NCBI GenBank assembly: GCA_020847675.1
Contig: JADLBN010000115.1
Span: forward strand, 1-44,241
Origin: Burkholderiales bacterium
GTDB taxonomy: Bacteria; Pseudomonadota; Gammaproteobacteria; Burkholderiales; Casimicrobiaceae
Length of the DNA stretch: 44,241 nucleotides
Reading direction: 5' to 3'
Each line of letters starts with the position of its first letter. Within the stretch, counting starts at the first letter, position 1. Both the position numbers and the translations under genes were made by a program. The notes below the pieces were generated by a model, which had not been told where the DNA came from, ran no database searches, and saw only the letters and a list, made by a program, of their open reading frames with translations. Positions 43,234 to 44,241 of the stretch are shown piece after piece.

Positions 43234-44241
43234 ATGTCGAACCTGGCGGCCGCGACGCAGCTGCGGCAACCCGTCTCGCAGTTTCCGTCGCACTGGTACG
43301 GCGACGCGCGCGTCTTCGACGCCGAGAAGCGCACGCTCTTCGCGCGCGCACCCGGCTACGTCGGCCACGAACTCATGGTCCCCGAGGTCGGCGACTACCA
43401 GACGCTGCCGGGGCGCCTAGACGGCGAGATGCTCGTACGCAACGCGTCCGGCATCGAACTCCTGTCGAACGTCTGCCGCCACCGCCAGGCGCTGATGCTC
43501 TCCGGCAAGGGCAACGCGCGCGCGATCGTCTGCCCGATCCACCGCTGGACCTACGATCTGAAGGGCGAACTCATCGGTGCGCCGAAGTTCGCCGAGAAGC
43601 CCTGCGCGAGCCTCGCGCGCTCGCCGATGCAGCGCTGGAACGGCCTGCTGTTCGACGGCCCGCGCGACGTCGCCGCCGACCTCGCGCCGTTCGCCTCGCG
43701 CGAACTCGACTTCTCCGGCTACGTGCTCGACCGCGTCGACCAGCACGAGTGCTCGTACAACTGGAAGACCTTCATCGAGGTCTATCTCGAGGACTACCAC
43801 GTCGGGCCGTTCCACCCGGGGCTCGGCAGGTTCGTGACCTGCGAGAACCTCAAGTGGGACTTCGCGCCCTGGGCGTCGCTGCAGACGGTGGGACTGAACG
43901 CAAGCTTCGCGAAGGCCGGGACGAAGACCTACGAGCGCTGGCACAAGGCGGTCCTCGACTACTACCGCGGCGAACTGCCGAAGGTCGGCGCGATCTGGCT
44001 CACCTACTACCCGAACGTGATGGTCGAGTGGTACCCGCACGTGCTGGTGATCAGCACGCTCTATCCGCGCGGGCCCGACCGCACGCTCAACGTGGTCGAG
44101 TTCTACTACCCCGAGGAGATCGCGCTGTTCGAGCGCGAGTTCGTCGAGGCCGAGCAGGCCGCCTACCTCGAGACCGCGCGCGAGGACGACGAGATCGGCG
44201 AGCGCATGGACGCCGGACGCCGCGCGCGGGGCGCGCCCGGC
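43234..44241 (+). CDS. Rieske non-heme iron oxygenase alpha subunit, cut by the window end
   Basis: At least 336 aa, with no stop before the edge. The Rieske [2Fe-2S] site is C81-x-H83 ... C100-x2-H103 (CRHRQALML ... CPIHRWTYDLKG). The catalytic domain has the mononuclear iron ligands H189 and H194 in FIEVYLEDYHVGPFHPGLG, with a bridging acidic residue near 187. This is the architecture of aromatic-ring dioxygenases and choline or carnitine monooxygenase-like enzymes; the substrate cannot be told. Start ATG 43234 is preferred because SNLAAATQLRQPVSQFPSHWYG looks like a natural N-terminus. No reductase or beta subunit is visible in the window. Confidence 0.9.
   Translation, partial: MSNLAAATQLRQPVSQFPSHWYGDARVFDAEKRTLFARAPGYVGHELMVPEVGDYQTLPGRLDGEMLVRNASGIELLSNVCRHRQALMLSGKGNARAIVCPIHRWTYDLKGELIGAPKFAEKPCASLARSPMQRWNGLLFDGPRDVAADLAPFASRELDFSGYVLDRVDQHECSYNWKTFIEVYLEDYHVGPFHPGLGRFVTCENLKWDFAPWASLQTVGLNASFAKAGTKTYERWHKAVLDYYRGELPKVGAIWLTYYPNVMVEWYPHVLVISTLYPRGPDRTLNVVEFYYPEEIALFEREFVEAEQAAYLETAREDDEIGERMDAGRRARGAPG

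Overview
The window comes from the chromosome of a very GC-rich Gram-negative bacterium, most likely a betaproteobacterium (Burkholderiales or a neighbouring order). The main evidence is one long co-directional biosynthetic block whose order is typical of that class: leuC-leuD-leuB-asd-fimV-truA-trpF-trpB-trpA-accD-folC-dedD-cvpA-purF followed by a Cys/Met-metabolism PLP enzyme. Outer-membrane lipid A synthesis (lpxH), Tat and Sec signal peptides and a lipoprotein support a Gram-negative cell. There are no rRNA, tRNA, phage, IS or CRISPR features that I can see.

Layout. 1-978 (minus): 5' part of prfB with its programmed +1 frameshift, cut by the window edge. 1166-5133 (plus): iorAB-type molybdenum hydroxylase and an orphan ABC-type periplasmic binding protein. 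5267-10867 (plus): nudC, a CDGSH iron-sulfur protein paired with a small FNR-like flavoprotein, a secreted TPR protein, two cyclophilins (one secreted, one cytosolic), lpxH and a TerC-type membrane protein. 10916-31428 (almost all minus): the large amino-acid, purine, folate and fatty-acid block, which ends with leuC and miaA. One secreted unknown (22075-22749) is on the plus strand. 31545-36844: a transglutaminase-like unknown, mutL with an upstream glutamine-amidotransferase-like gene, and a divergent S9 peptidase lipoprotein. 36929-42911 (minus): a LytTR response regulator/LytS-like kinase pair, folE2, then dxs-ispA-xseB. 43234 to the end (plus): a Rieske oxygenase alpha subunit cut by the right edge.

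The least ordinary content is regulatory. The leader of the PLP enzyme gene (12161-12350, minus) reads as a complete switch: a TTGACC-17-TAGCAT promoter, a SAM-II-type aptamer, a hairpin able to act as antiterminator, and an intrinsic terminator with a T-rich run just before the ATG. Upstream of asd there is a 32-codon ORF ending in a Thr/Lys/Ile/Val run (STKKVTTITT), followed by mutually exclusive GC-rich hairpins. This resembles a thrL-style attenuator for the first aspartate-family branch enzyme. Several short palindromic or tandem repeat families sit at or just past gene 3' ends, and in two cases they contribute codons or the stop codon to the neighbouring gene.

All functional calls are from reading motifs and gene order. 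No database search was possible.
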